Of a DNA stretch of 55,454 bases, positions 1 to 8,885 are shown piece by piece. The stretch lies in assembly GCA_029263455.1 (NCBI GenBank), contig JAJCXM010000011.1:1-55454 (forward strand), read 5' to 3'. The DNA is from Holophagae bacterium. GTDB lineage: Bacteria; Acidobacteriota; Holophagae; Acanthopleuribacterales; Acanthopleuribacteraceae. The position numbers and the translations under genes are program-made. Position 1 is the first letter of the stretch. Each line of letters starts with the position of its first letter. The notes beneath the pieces are model-generated. The model saw nothing but the letters and a program-made list of their open reading frames with translations, made no database searches and was not told the DNA's origin.

Positions 1-140
1 TTCTCAGCCACACGTGCGCATCGGCTGAATTTCAAGTCCTCTGTGAGGTAAGACCACCAACCGGAGAGCCGTATGCGGGAGAACCGCACGTACGGTTCGG
101 AGGGAGGGGGGATTCAGAAATGGCTCCTCCCTACCCCTAT
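1..140 (+). mobile_element. Group II intron, 3' end (domains V and VI)
   Basis: Bases 66-98 fold as a group II domain V: GAGCCGTATGCGG pairs with CCGCACGTACGGTTC around a GAGAA loop, with the usual internal bulge. Bases 99-135 form domain VI: 99-107 pairs with 126-135, leaving A133 bulged. That A lies seven bases before the AT at 139-140, the expected spacing from branch-point A to the 3' splice site. The intron body and any reverse transcriptase gene lie upstream of the window. The fold was done by eye and the intron class was not determined. Confidence 0.85.
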
Positions 141-174
141 CCTTACCGGAAGTTAGACCAGCGTTTTTCCCAGT

Positions 175-275
175 GTGTGTCCGTCTTCCTTGGCGTGGTG
201 TAACGGGTGAAGCCGAACAGATGGAGGTTAGCAATGTGAGTCCGCCTTCTAGGCGGAGGTTAGGATAGACAACAC
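175..275 (+). repeat. Family A intergenic repeat, partial copy
   Basis: This carries the family A signature: GTCTTCCTTGGCGTGGTGTAAC, then GTGAAGCCG and GAGGTT, followed by CAATGTGAGTCCG. Related copies lie at 2215-2450, 4914-5125 and 13445-13800. Complementary TCTTC/GAAGCC arms suggest a hairpin. It lies directly downstream of the group II intron, so the intron may have landed in or beside this repeat. Confidence 0.6.
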
Positions 276-396
276 TTGAGATGGGCGTTCATTCCAGCGT
301 CCCGCCAAATCTTGCCCTTTAACTGAAATCAAGCGAAGCCATAAGGTTCCTCAAATCACACACAAGCCCTGGTTAGCGAGGAGGAACTGATTCACG

Positions 397-765
397 TTAA
401 CGAACCTTGCCACCTACTTTGATTATGTCGACACGCCACAGCTTTGATTCTCTGCGAATCTCAACATCTAACTCATCCTCACTCGCACTAAGAGCCGCAA
501 GGTATGTATCGATTTGAAAAGGGTAGGACTCCAAAATCACGGATAACTGACAAACGCGCCTATTCCACTCATAAAGCAACACCCTTTCGTCAGGCGTTTT
601 ATAGACGAGGCGGCCATCGCGAAGAACATGGTCGGGTTCTACGCCGTCTAGATTAAGCCTAGTCGTCAGTTCGGCAATCGACACCTCAAAAACCGAAAAT
701 AGATCAGGATCAACAAAACAGTGAACGACGTCCTGCGAAATCATGAGCATCCATACAAACAGCAT
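397..765 (-). CDS. Hypothetical protein, 122 aa
   Basis: I do not recognise this protein. The ATG at 765 is preceded on the minus strand by GAAAGGGAAACG, a plausible ribosome binding site. The first ~12 residues are hydrophobic but there is no convincing signal peptide. The protein is acidic, with a central YKTPDERVLLYEWNRRV stretch and a basic C-terminus. It has no operon partner. It may be a real small gene, but only open frame and start signal support it. Confidence 0.5.
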   Translation of the reverse strand: MLFVWMLMISQDVVHCFVDPDLFSVFEVSIAELTTRLNLDGVEPDHVLRDGRLVYKTPDERVLLYEWNRRVCQLSVILESYPFQIDTYLAALSASEDELDVEIRRESKLWRVDIIKVGGKVR

Positions 766-976
766 CGTTTCCCTTTCGATTGATTATTAGGCGATCATTA
801 CTCGATTTACAACCACGACTCATAAAACAATCACAACAGATACGGTCACTAAATCGCTAGTGAAACAGCGGCGGAGCTTACGGTTTTATCGACGCGAAAT
901 ACGCCGGCGCGAGATATCGCACTAGTTAGCATCATTATTGCTAATGTTACTTGCGATATTCTAAAGAGGATGGACC

Positions 977-2191
977 TTGAAAACAGAACATAAGAACATC
1001 TCCTACTTGATTTTGCTGGTTTCCACGTGCCTTTCGCCGCTGCTGGCTCAACTGCCAGAACTACTTAAGACCAAGCCATATATAGAAAACGAAGGCTTCA
1101 TGTCTTCAGTACCCATCAAGACCGAGGGCAATAAGATATTTCTGCAGGCGCAAGCCAATGGAAGTTCCTACCAGTTCATCTTGGATACCGGATCACCGAC
1201 TATTTTGACACGTAAAGTGGCCAATGATTTGGGTTTAAAGATCGAGGGCGCTAATAAAGGCCAGGACGCCAATGGCAAACTTGTGACCATGGATCTTGCG
1301 ATCCTTGATCGATTAACCATCGGGCAAGTGCGTTTCCGAAACATTCCTGTCTTTATCTTTGACACAGACCATCTGCCCGCGGGCAAATGTATGTTTGATG
1401 GCGGTGTCATCGGGTCCGAGATCATGCCGTTATTATGTTGGCAAATCGATTTTCAGAAAAAGGCATTAACGCTAACCGATGATAGTGGTCGTTTGCATCA
1501 CATAAAACAGGCTCAGAAGTCCAAATTGAAGGTTGGCGGTTACCCTTTCCACCCCATAGTTGAGTACAAAATTAACCATGAATTTACCGACAACGCCATG
1601 TTCGATACCGGCAGTTCAGAACTGCTTCATTTGAACCAACTTGCCCTGGCCGAATTGAAAAAACAAAAGATCATCAAAAGGGATGTTACCCAAGGGTTTG
1701 GCTCCTTTGGTGTAAGTGCTGGTGGGCTGGGCCAAGACAGTACTTTTCATTTAGTCTCGCTCGACAAGCTCTCAATTGGCGAGCTTCTTTTCGAAGACAT
1801 TGAAGTCTGGTCCCGAACCGTGCCGCCAACCCTAATTGGGTCAAAAGTATTTGAAACGCATGTGGTTACGCTCGATTACGGCAAAGAGACCGTCTACTTT
1901 TCGAAGTATAAGGATCAAGAACAACCGCATGAATCATTTGGATTCAGGCCGTATCTTAGTCAGAATTCAGTGGTGGTGGCGTTCATCGAAGAGCCGTCAC
2001 GCGCAGTGCAGGCCGGCATCAAGCTTCACGATCAAATCCTAAGCATGAATCAAGAGGACTTGGTCTACATCACGGAAACCCAATACTGTGAGGTATTTGA
2101 AATGCTCAGGGCTCTGGAGCAACTGGATAGGGTAGATCTCACGATTAAGCGCGGAGATGATATTTGGAGCACAAGTTTGCAAAAGAATTAG
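977..2191 (+). CDS. Secreted aspartyl protease with two DTG lobes and a C-terminal PDZ-like domain
   Basis: The start is TTG at 977, eight bases after AGAGGA. A signal peptide covers about residues 1-25, cut near LLAQ. Two retropepsin-like lobes follow, each with an Asp-Thr-Gly motif: ILDTGSP with the Asp at residue 70, and MFDTGSS with the Asp at residue 210. Bacterial members of the aspartyl_protease_2 family often carry such paired lobes. Residues about 320-404 look like a PDZ domain (VVVAFIEEPSRAVQAGIKLHDQILSMN). The protein probably acts in the periplasm or outside the cell. It is monocistronic, with repeat-rich spacers on both sides. Confidence 0.85.
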   Translation: MKTEHKNISYLILLVSTCLSPLLAQLPELLKTKPYIENEGFMSSVPIKTEGNKIFLQAQANGSSYQFILDTGSPTILTRKVANDLGLKIEGANKGQDANGKLVTMDLAILDRLTIGQVRFRNIPVFIFDTDHLPAGKCMFDGGVIGSEIMPLLCWQIDFQKKALTLTDDSGRLHHIKQAQKSKLKVGGYPFHPIVEYKINHEFTDNAMFDTGSSELLHLNQLALAELKKQKIIKRDVTQGFGSFGVSAGGLGQDSTFHLVSLDKLSIGELLFEDIEVWSRTVPPTLIGSKVFETHVVTLDYGKETVYFSKYKDQEQPHESFGFRPYLSQNSVVVAFIEEPSRAVQAGIKLHDQILSMNQEDLVYITETQYCEVFEMLRALEQLDRVDLTIKRGDDIWSTSLQKN

Positions 2192-2214
2192 GCCGGATGA
2201 AAACAGGCTATTAA

Positions 2215-2450
2215 CCGCGAGTGTCCCGCTCAGTTGTAATCAATGTGAGTCTGGCTTCTAGAGGCTGTCGCATAACTCGCTTCAAGGCCCAAGAATGTGA
2301 GTTTGGCTTCCTTGGCGCGGCGTAACCAGTGAAGCCGGCTAGCCAGAGGTTATAATCCGTTTGTACCCAGGTAAATACAACAATTAAGATAGACGTTCTA
2401 ACCGTTACATCAAATAGATATGGTTTATGGGACAGCCGCATGTCAGATAT
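2215..2450 (+). repeat. Family A repeat (MITE-like) with TGTCCCGCT end
   Basis: It starts with GAGTGTCCCGCT, then has two CAATGTGAGT/GAATGTGAGT units. It contains TAGAGGCTGTCGCATAACTC, then GGCTTCCTTGGCGCGGCGTAAC and GTGAAGCCGGCTAGCCAGAG, whose GGCTTC/GAAGCC arms can pair. The downstream part (ATAATCCGTTTGTA, GTAAATACAACAA) matches the copy at 4914-5125 closely. No coding potential is seen. Confidence 0.75.
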
Positions 2451-2632
2451 TTGAATCGTCTACCTACGATCAGCCCTATTCTCATCGGCACATGTAAACG
2501 TAAAAGGGACCCACCTGATCAATGAAACTGTTAAGGACACACGGACTACATTCATTGTAATAACAGATGATTAGTTATTGATTAGCGAACATATTCCCAT
2601 TAATTTTCGTAAAAGAACTAAATCTATCGCGA

Positions 2633-4897
2633 GTGCAATTCATGTTACATGGCAACCCATTCATAACGTTCTGCGGAATACTGCTTATTTGCACAGTCTC
2701 GCGGGTCAGTGTGGCTCAGCTTCGACTGATCCCGCATCTCACCAATCAGAGTGGCGGTTTTGAATCTGAAATCATATTAGTCAATGCGAGTTCCGCGCCG
2801 CAGGGTTACCATTTACAGGGTTTTGACAGTGAAGGCGTGCTCCAGTCCAGTATCACAAGAACTCTTTCGCCATTTCAATCCATAAGTGGAACAGACCTGG
2901 CTCTTTTCGGCACTCAGCTTTCACACGTGCAAGTGAGTGAAGGCACGCAAATCGCTGCGTCTGTAAGGTTTCGAGCTAGTCGAGACGGTACCGGATCAGC
3001 CCACGTTCATGAATCCTCGCGCCAATCTGACAGATGGCGCATTTACCCGGGCGAGAACTCAGTGACCTGGGACGGAATAGCAATGGTGAACACGGGCGAT
3101 AACCCCGGCATGGTCTCGGTTAGCCAAATCGGCGCATCGGGTCAAGTGGTCAATGGACCCATCGTTATTGCTACGGCTATGCCCGTGATGGGCAAGCGCC
3201 TCTATCTTTTTGAGGCTGATTTCCCTTCAGTTGATCAAACGGTCTTTGAAATTACGGCCAATGTCCCCTTGGCGGTCTTGGCTTTACGTGGCAACCTGGG
3301 CTCTGACTACATCTGGGAGAATCAAGCTATCTCCGTCATCGAGAATCCGGTAACCGAGCCCAGATACCTGGTGCATATCACAAGCGCCGTCGGCGGATTT
3401 TCATCTCAACTGATCGTCTCTAATCCCACGGCGGAAACACAGCCCTTTGAATTGAGAGCCTATGACGCCATGGGAGGCGCGATTCAGGATGTACTTGGCT
3501 CGGTCAATCCCGGAGAGAGCCTGTATCAGAACGCCCAATCCCAGCTCGGAAGTGGGGTCTCGCACGTTGAGGTCATTCGCGGTAACGTCTTGAACATCAG
3601 CGTCGCCTACCAGAGAAACGGCGAAGCAACAGGTCCAGCCCATGTTCACAGCAGCCAGCGATCATCGCGCGCATGGCTTGTCTTTCCCGGCACCTTTGAA
3701 GTGACTTGGGATGGGATCGCCCTGTTGAACCTTGGCACGTCGTCGGCCCATACAAGAATTTGGCAAGTCAGTCAGTCTGGAGCGGTGTTGCGGGGGCCGA
3801 TAACCGCCTCAACGGAGTTGCCACCAAAGGGCAAGGCCCTGTACCTGTTCTCGCAAGACTTTGATGCTATCGAAGCGAGCCATTTTGAGGTTATCTCGTC
3901 TGAACCAACCATGGTGTTGGCCCTGCGTGGAAACCTGAATTCTGATCTACTTTGGGAAAACCAAGCCGTTCCGTTCACCACACCAAAGGCCGGAGCCAAA
4001 CCACCGTCTCGCATTGACTTTGCCATAGCCTTTGACCAGGTCCATCAGCAAACCATCATGGTTGGCGGCTTTGATTCAGCCTTTGACCTGCTGGCCGATA
4101 CCTGGTCTTGGAATGGAAGGCGCTGGACTGAGATAATGACGCCCGTTTCTCCTATGGCTCGAGCGCATCACGCCGGAGCCTTCAACGAATTCAGCCATCA
4201 AATGGTCATATTTGGCGGATTTGACAGCCCCCCATCCAAACGCAACGATTTCATGTCTTTTGATGGCCTAACTTGGGCTTCATTTCCTGGCGCTAGCCAG
4301 ATCCCAGCCGATGACGGCGAATTGGTGTTTGACAGCGCACGCAACATACTCATCCTGGTCGTCTCCAACGGCACGACTTTAGAAACCTGGGAACACGAGC
4401 AACAAGCTTGGACGCGAATAAACACGCCGACTCAGCCTGTCAGCGTTATTGATCAAGCCGTAACTTACGATCCGCTGCGCCACAATGTGGTTCTGTTCGG
4501 TGGCCTTGCTCCGGGAAACAGAATCGTCAACGAAACCTGGGAATACGACGGCCATGACTGGAGCAGCGCAGCACCAGCAACATCACCGCCACCGCTGATG
4601 GGGATGGCCTCGTGGTACGACACCCAACATCAACGATTCGTCGTGTTTGGCGGAATGAACGATAGCCGCGAATGGACCAACGAGACTTGGTCATACGACG
4701 GCTCTGATTGGGAGAGGATCGTTACCTCGACTTCGCCAACACCTCGGTGGGTCATGTTTGCGGCCTACCATCCCGGTCGCGGAGTAGCGACACTGTTTGG
4801 TGGCGAAGCCGACGGCGCAAGCGGATCAGAACTGCTCAATGATACCTGGGAGTTTGACGGTACGGACTGGCGTGAAGTCAACTTAGGGCAAGAATAG
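2633..4897 (+). CDS. Secreted protein with two HVHES/TWDGIA modules and Kelch-type repeats
   Basis: The start may be GTG 2633 or ATG 2642; neither has a clear Shine-Dalgarno sequence. A signal peptide ends near VSVAQ (~residue 29). Two copies of a ~220-residue beta-rich module follow, each with an HVH(E/S)S..R motif, a TWDGIA motif and a terminal LRGNL..(Y/L)(I/L)WENQA. The same module occurs once in the protein at 27171-28454. From ~residue 455, five Kelch-like blades (VxFGG with NDTWEFDGTDW-type motifs) suggest a beta-propeller. It is probably an exported binding protein. The module matches no family I can name. Confidence 0.85.
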   Translation: MQFMLHGNPFITFCGILLICTVSRVSVAQLRLIPHLTNQSGGFESEIILVNASSAPQGYHLQGFDSEGVLQSSITRTLSPFQSISGTDLALFGTQLSHVQVSEGTQIAASVRFRASRDGTGSAHVHESSRQSDRWRIYPGENSVTWDGIAMVNTGDNPGMVSVSQIGASGQVVNGPIVIATAMPVMGKRLYLFEADFPSVDQTVFEITANVPLAVLALRGNLGSDYIWENQAISVIENPVTEPRYLVHITSAVGGFSSQLIVSNPTAETQPFELRAYDAMGGAIQDVLGSVNPGESLYQNAQSQLGSGVSHVEVIRGNVLNISVAYQRNGEATGPAHVHSSQRSSRAWLVFPGTFEVTWDGIALLNLGTSSAHTRIWQVSQSGAVLRGPITASTELPPKGKALYLFSQDFDAIEASHFEVISSEPTMVLALRGNLNSDLLWENQAVPFTTPKAGAKPPSRIDFAIAFDQVHQQTIMVGGFDSAFDLLADTWSWNGRRWTEIMTPVSPMARAHHAGAFNEFSHQMVIFGGFDSPPSKRNDFMSFDGLTWASFPGASQIPADDGELVFDSARNILILVVSNGTTLETWEHEQQAWTRINTPTQPVSVIDQAVTYDPLRHNVVLFGGLAPGNRIVNETWEYDGHDWSSAAPATSPPPLMGMASWYDTQHQRFVVFGGMNDSREWTNETWSYDGSDWERIVTSTSPTPRWVMFAAYHPGRGVATLFGGEADGASGSELLNDTWEFDGTDWREVNLGQE

Positions 4898-4913
4898 TAC
4901 CTAGTCCATCCGT

Positions 4914-5125
4914 ATTAACCGTGGTGTCCCACTAAAATGTCAATGTGAGTCTGGCTTCCTCGGCGCCGCGTAAGGTGTGAAGCCGGCCAGACAGAGGTTA
5001 TAATCCGTTTGTATTCAAGTAAATACAACAAATAAGATATTCGTTCTGCCGTTGCGTCAAATTATTAGAACTTGTGTGCCAGCCTCTTCTAGCCAGAGGT
5101 GTTCGGGAAGGCTTGTGAGAGACGC
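4914..5125 (+). repeat. Family A repeat, copy 3
   Basis: It begins GTGGTGTCCCACTAAAATG and continues through CAATGTGAGTCTGGCTTCC, GTGAAGCCGGCCAG, TATAATCCGTTTGTA and GTAAATACAACAAATAAG, in the same order as the copy at 2215. The right part AGCCTCTTCTAGCCAGAGGTG is the inverse of the left arm GGCTTCTAGAGGCTG seen in other copies, so the family has inverted ends. Confidence 0.75.
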
Positions 5126-5157
5126 ATAACGTTGGACGCCGGCCCATCAAGATAAGA

Positions 5158-5228
5158 ATTCAAACGTTAAACCCGAGACATAAGCACCTCACTAGCTCTG
5201 ATGCTCTGCTAAAACACACATCCCGCTT
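5158..5228 (-). repeat. Decayed family B (RAYT leader) repeat
   Basis: TTCAAACGTTAAACCCGAGACATAAGCACC is recognisable as the reverse complement of a RAYT gene start with its upstream leader. The rest is diverged and the terminal TGTCCCGCT is reduced to ATCCCGCTTG. Bases 5229-5346 show no further gene. Confidence 0.55.
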
Positions 5229-5373
5229 GATCTTTATTTTGCAGTATAGAAAGACCTCTCAAGCGCCACCTCAGAACACGTGCGTTTCTCAAATACAGGA
5301 TTATAGGATCATTTACACTACTATTGAAACCGAAAGGGTATAGAATATGGGTACCTCATCGAAGGAGGCTACT

Positions 5374-5841
5374 TTGATTAGATATATTGCAATGGTTTTA
5401 CTCGCCGGATTGGCCCTGTCTCAGACAACGCCAAAGAGCATGGTCGCGGCTTACGACGCGATTGCCGACACCATCCTCGCGACCAAAAAAGCTGAACACA
5501 ACATCGTGGCGGCACTATTGGATGGCCATTTCCACGGTGCACAGGCCTATCACAGCAGCGGACAGTTCGACAAGGCTGCAGCCGAAATGGCGCTTTTTGG
5601 AAATGAAGGCGACAATGCCATCGGCGGGATACGCAAGAAGTTACTCGAAGGTGGACATCACCATCATTCCGATGCGGAAGCCAAGGGTACCTATGAACCT
5701 GGCTTCGTGATCATCACACGTGAGACCAAGCAAAACGTACTCAAAACCGTGGCTGCCTACCGGCTGGCAAAATCCGCTGGGGATAGGGAAAAGGCATGGA
5801 AACAATTCTCCGAATTGGCCCATGCAGCATTGTCTCCCTGA
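5374..5841 (+). CDS. Secreted hypothetical protein with a histidine cluster
   Basis: I chose the TTG at 5374 because GAAGGAGG ends five bases upstream. The mature N-terminus then follows a clean signal peptide ending LALSQ. The body is ~140 residues, mostly alpha-helical, with several HNIV/HFHGAQ histidines and an EGGHHHHSD run that could bind metal. No family is recognised. Its 3' end overlaps the CRTAC1-like gene at 5796 by 46 bases in another frame, so the two are probably co-transcribed and translationally coupled. Confidence 0.75.
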   Translation: MIRYIAMVLLAGLALSQTTPKSMVAAYDAIADTILATKKAEHNIVAALLDGHFHGAQAYHSSGQFDKAAAEMALFGNEGDNAIGGIRKKLLEGGHHHHSDAEAKGTYEPGFVIITRETKQNVLKTVAAYRLAKSAGDREKAWKQFSELAHAALSP

Positions 5842-7448
5842 GCCTCGCTCTGATGCTTGGGTGCCGCGAGCCCAAAATCGCAGCGCCCCAACTCCGTTTC
5901 GTCGAGGTCGGGACTGAATCGGGACTGGTTCACCCGACCTGGTGTGGCCGGGACGACAAACCGCATCTGCTTGAGTCGGGTGGTTCGGGTTTAGCGCTCC
6001 TAGATTACGACGGTGACGGCGACATGGATTTGTACCTGGTCAACGGATGGCGACTGGACGGAAGTGAGGTCATCGAGAAAGGGGCCAACCGCCTCTATCG
6101 CAATCGCGGTGACGGCCGTTTCGAGGACGTCACGCACGAAGCCGGTGTGGGCGATGAAGGTTGGGGTTGTGGCGTCGCGGTCGGAGACGCTGACGGTGAT
6201 GGCGACCCGGACCTCTTTGTCACGAATTTCGGCATGGATGTGCTGTACCTCAATCTGGGGAACGGGCGTTTCCAACGAGCCGAAAACGCACCGGGCATCG
6301 ACGGCTGGTCAACAGGTGCCGTTTTCTTCGATTCCGATGGTGATGGCGATCAGGACCTTTTTATAGCCGCCTACGTCGATTGTAGCTTGGACGACGTCCT
6401 CCAGGCAGAACGTTCCTTGAAATGGAAGGGCGACAAGGTGATGGTGGGCCCGTTTGGTTTGGAAGGCAAAGCCAATCGTTTTTTTGAGAACCAAGGCGGA
6501 GGTCAATTCGTCGAAGCGACGGAGCAGACCGGTTTGAGTGACGTGGGTTTGTTTTACAGCTTCGCGGTCATCGCGCTGGACCTGGACCACGACCTTGATT
6601 TGGACTTATACGTGGCCAACGACTCCAACCCAAATTACCTTTACATCAATGACGGCCAGGGCCATTTCGAGGAGACCGGGTTGTGGAGTGGGGCAGCGCT
6701 TGATCGCAATGGGATGGCCCAGGCCGGCATGGGACTGGCCTCGGGCGATGTGAACCACGATGGTTTGACCGATTTGTTCGTAACCAACTTCGAGAACGAC
6801 CACTCGACGCTATATCGCAATCTGGGCAGCGGCACGTTTGCCGATATATCGGTTGAGGCTGGCGTATGGGAACCCAGTTACATGCCCTTATCGTGGGGTA
6901 CCGTGTTTGCGGACTTCAACCTGGACGGGCACCTCGATCTGTTCATCGCCAATGGGCATATTTATCCGCAGGCCGACCACGCGCCTGAATCCGGCTCCGG
7001 CTACGACCAGTTCAACCAGCTATTGCAGGGGGAGCTGAATGGCTTCATCGACCGAAGTAGCACGGCCGGGCCCGGTTTGGCTGTTCGCCTTTCCAGCCGC
7101 GGCGTGGTGAGCGGTGACCTGGACTCAGACGGTGACTTAGACCTGATCATCTCCAACGTCGATGCTGCGCCTACCTATCTCCGAAACGATTCAATGCGCG
7201 CAGGACACTGGCTGATGATCGATGCACCGGGCGCGATCCGAGTCGAGTTGAGCGCCCTTAATTGGAGCCGAAGCATCGACCTGACGCGTGGAAGCTCCTA
7301 CGTCTCCGTCAGTGATCCCCGTTGCCATGTAGGCTTAGGCACCATCGATCGATTGACCAGCGTCAAAGCCATCTGGTCGCACGGACAAGTGGTGGTTCGC
7401 GAGGATATTAAGGCGGACCAGCTCATTCGAATGGTGCCAGAGCAGTGA
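5796..7448 (+). CDS. CRTAC1-like FG-GAP/VCBS lipoprotein with ASPIC/UnbV C-terminus
   Basis: The N-terminus carries a lipobox (LALMLGC), so it is predicted to be a surface or periplasmic lipoprotein. Several FG-GAP/VCBS-type calcium-binding loops follow (DYDGDGDMDLYLVN, DADGDGDPDLFVTN, DSDGDGDQDLFIA, DFNLDGHLDLFIAN, DLDSDGDLDLIISN), forming a probable seven-bladed propeller. The last ~75 residues match the ASPIC/UnbV domain found after such propellers (VGLGTIDRLTSVKAIWSHGQ). The start ATG follows AGGGAAAAGG and lies inside the upstream gene. Members act in adhesion or ligand binding; the substrate here is unknown. Confidence 0.88.
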   Translation: METILRIGPCSIVSLSLALMLGCREPKIAAPQLRFVEVGTESGLVHPTWCGRDDKPHLLESGGSGLALLDYDGDGDMDLYLVNGWRLDGSEVIEKGANRLYRNRGDGRFEDVTHEAGVGDEGWGCGVAVGDADGDGDPDLFVTNFGMDVLYLNLGNGRFQRAENAPGIDGWSTGAVFFDSDGDGDQDLFIAAYVDCSLDDVLQAERSLKWKGDKVMVGPFGLEGKANRFFENQGGGQFVEATEQTGLSDVGLFYSFAVIALDLDHDLDLDLYVANDSNPNYLYINDGQGHFEETGLWSGAALDRNGMAQAGMGLASGDVNHDGLTDLFVTNFENDHSTLYRNLGSGTFADISVEAGVWEPSYMPLSWGTVFADFNLDGHLDLFIANGHIYPQADHAPESGSGYDQFNQLLQGELNGFIDRSSTAGPGLAVRLSSRGVVSGDLDSDGDLDLIISNVDAAPTYLRNDSMRAGHWLMIDAPGAIRVELSALNWSRSIDLTRGSSYVSVSDPRCHVGLGTIDRLTSVKAIWSHGQVVVREDIKADQLIRMVPEQ

Positions 7449-7456
7449 AGCACAGG

Positions 7457-7575
7457 GGACCGTAAAGCCCGAGACATAAGCACCACACTTTCTGATTTGA
7501 TAGAACAGAGATCGATTCCCCGAATAGTAAGAATCAAGTGTTTACAAGCTATTTACCCGTTGGCGTCCCGCTAAT
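7457..7575 (-). repeat. Family B (RAYT leader) repeat, diverged
   Basis: It contains CCCGAGACATAAGCACC, a diverged GATTTGAT core, ATCAAGTGTTTACAAGC and the end GGCGTCCCGCTAATG. Read on the minus strand it is a RAYT 5' leader with the ATG in ..GCTTATGTCTCGGG. It directly abuts the broken parE toxin. Confidence 0.6.
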
Positions 7576-7609
7576 GTTTTCCACTGAGGTGTGCTGTCGT
7601 CTAGCGGTT

Positions 7610-7891
7610 TTAAGGTCGTTGCTCACGAACATCCCAGATACCCAACACATAGACATGTTTACCTGTTACTTCGTATCTCATTTCGTAATGTTCAACCAGC
7701 AGGCGTCGCACGTTTTTGGGTTTGAATTCTTCCAGATGTTCTCAGATGTTGGGATGGTCCAATAGTCGGGTAGGCGCTCTAACTAAAGCCTGAACCACGC
7801 TGGCCGCTGCTTTCGGGTTGACGGGTGCAAGGAAGTCGTGAAGACAAGCTAAGTCGATTAAGGCTTTGTGTCTCCACCGTAAAGCAATCAA
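7610..7891 (-). pseudogene. parE: ParE/RelE-type toxin gene with an in-frame TGA
   Basis: Read on the minus strand from the TTG at 7891, which overlaps the antitoxin stop as TTGA, the frame gives WRHKALIDLACLHDFLAPVN, then RLLDHPNI, stop, EHLEEFKPKNVRRLLVEHY, then MRYEV and VYVLGIWDVREQRP. This matches the ParE toxin family from end to end over 93 codons. The only interruption is TGA at 7742-7744, where relatives have glycine, so a GGA to TGA change is likely. The toxin should be truncated at about half length and inactive. Confidence 0.8.
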
Positions 7892-8154
7892 GGAATCGGC
7901 AGGGGAAGCGGTGTTCTGCTACCCAAACTATCCGCCCATGCATTGACAGCCTCATGGTCTACGGTACGTCCAGCCTCGACATCTGCCAGCGCTTCTAAGG
8001 TCCATTCATGGCGTTTTTCTTCTTGTTCGACCCAAGCCGTTAAGGCTTGCTTGACGATCCAACCCCGAGAACGATCGAGACGTGCTGCTGCTTCATCAAT
8101 TCGTTCTGCCAAAGGTAAAGGGACATGCGCCGTAAGTACCCTAGTTTGCGTCAT
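7888..8154 (-). CDS. Ribbon-helix-helix (CopG/ParD-type) antitoxin
   Basis: The ATG at 8154 follows TAGGAGAAGTGATT, a good ribosome binding site. The N-terminal half (VLTAHVPLPLAERIDEAAAR, then SRGWIVKQALTAWVEQEE) is a classic ribbon-helix-helix DNA-binding fold, which binds as a dimer and usually represses its own operon. The C-terminal half would bind the toxin. The toxin gene overlaps the stop codon and carries a nonsense mutation, so this is an orphan antitoxin in practice. Confidence 0.85.
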   Translation of the reverse strand: MTQTRVLTAHVPLPLAERIDEAAARLDRSRGWIVKQALTAWVEQEEKRHEWTLEALADVEAGRTVDHEAVNAWADSLGSRTPLPLPIP

Positions 8155-8367
8155 AATCACTTCTCCTAGTTGGGCCTAATTGAATTGACTATATGTGATT
8201 AATTCAAGAATCACTACCGCACGGACACGAATACGATTTGATTTTGGACAGTTTGCCAATGCTTTGCCACAAAGGCTTGACGTGCATCGTTGAAACGACT
8301 GCATTTGACACCCAAGCTTTCGCCTTCTACAGTACCTGATCAGGAATCTCAACGACCGGTGGTTTGA

Positions 8368-8805
8368 TTGAACGGTGTTTTTCAACTCGGTGATTGGACG
8401 GTTGACATCAACCGCAATCAAATTAGCAAGTCCGGCGTGAGCCACCGTCTGGAAAACAAACCGATGAAATTGCTCCACTTCTTGATGCAACATGCACAAC
8501 AAGATGTGACCCGAGATGCGATCATTCAATCTGTCTGGGGCGGTGCAACCCATTATGACGACTCGCTGACCGTGGCCATGAGTAACTTAAGGCAAGCCCT
8601 AGGCGATGACCCCAAGAATCCTAATTACATCAAGACGATACCGCGACACGGCTATCGGCTGCTCGTGCAACCCTCTAGCAACCTTCAACGCCCGAAAACG
8701 CGTTTCACTCGCAAAGTACTGATTCGTTTGGTTATCGCCACCTCCGCTGCCTTGTTGGCGTGTTTTTGGATCATCTACGAACTGTTCCTCGCGTATCACG
8801 AATAG
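8368..8805 (+). CDS. CadC/ToxR-like membrane-anchored winged-helix regulator
   Basis: The start is TTG 8368. Residues ~5-100 form an OmpR/PhoB-type winged helix (Trans_reg_C): LTVAMSNLRQALGDDP and YIKTIPRHGYRL are typical of CadC-like regulators. A single transmembrane helix follows at ~118-140 (IRLVIATSAALLACFWIIY). The C-terminal sensory part is only a few residues, much shorter than in CadC. It probably regulates from the membrane. The DoxX-like gene 80 bases downstream is a possible target or partner. Confidence 0.82.
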   Translation: MNGVFQLGDWTVDINRNQISKSGVSHRLENKPMKLLHFLMQHAQQDVTRDAIIQSVWGGATHYDDSLTVAMSNLRQALGDDPKNPNYIKTIPRHGYRLLVQPSSNLQRPKTRFTRKVLIRLVIATSAALLACFWIIYELFLAYHE

Positions 8806-8885
8806 TCTATTTAGAATTCCTACGAGTTCCTAATAATACTTAACCTCCAAAAGGCTGTAACTTGAGCCAAATAGGAGGTGTATCC

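Noticed and set aside
4-234. Small minus-strand coding frame at the window start
   Set aside because: It overlaps group II intron domains V and VI and family A repeat.
6000-7038. Long open frames opposite and alongside the FG-GAP gene
   Set aside because: They are shadows of the DGDGD repeat codons, lack ribosome binding sites, and the lipoprotein frame explains the sequence.
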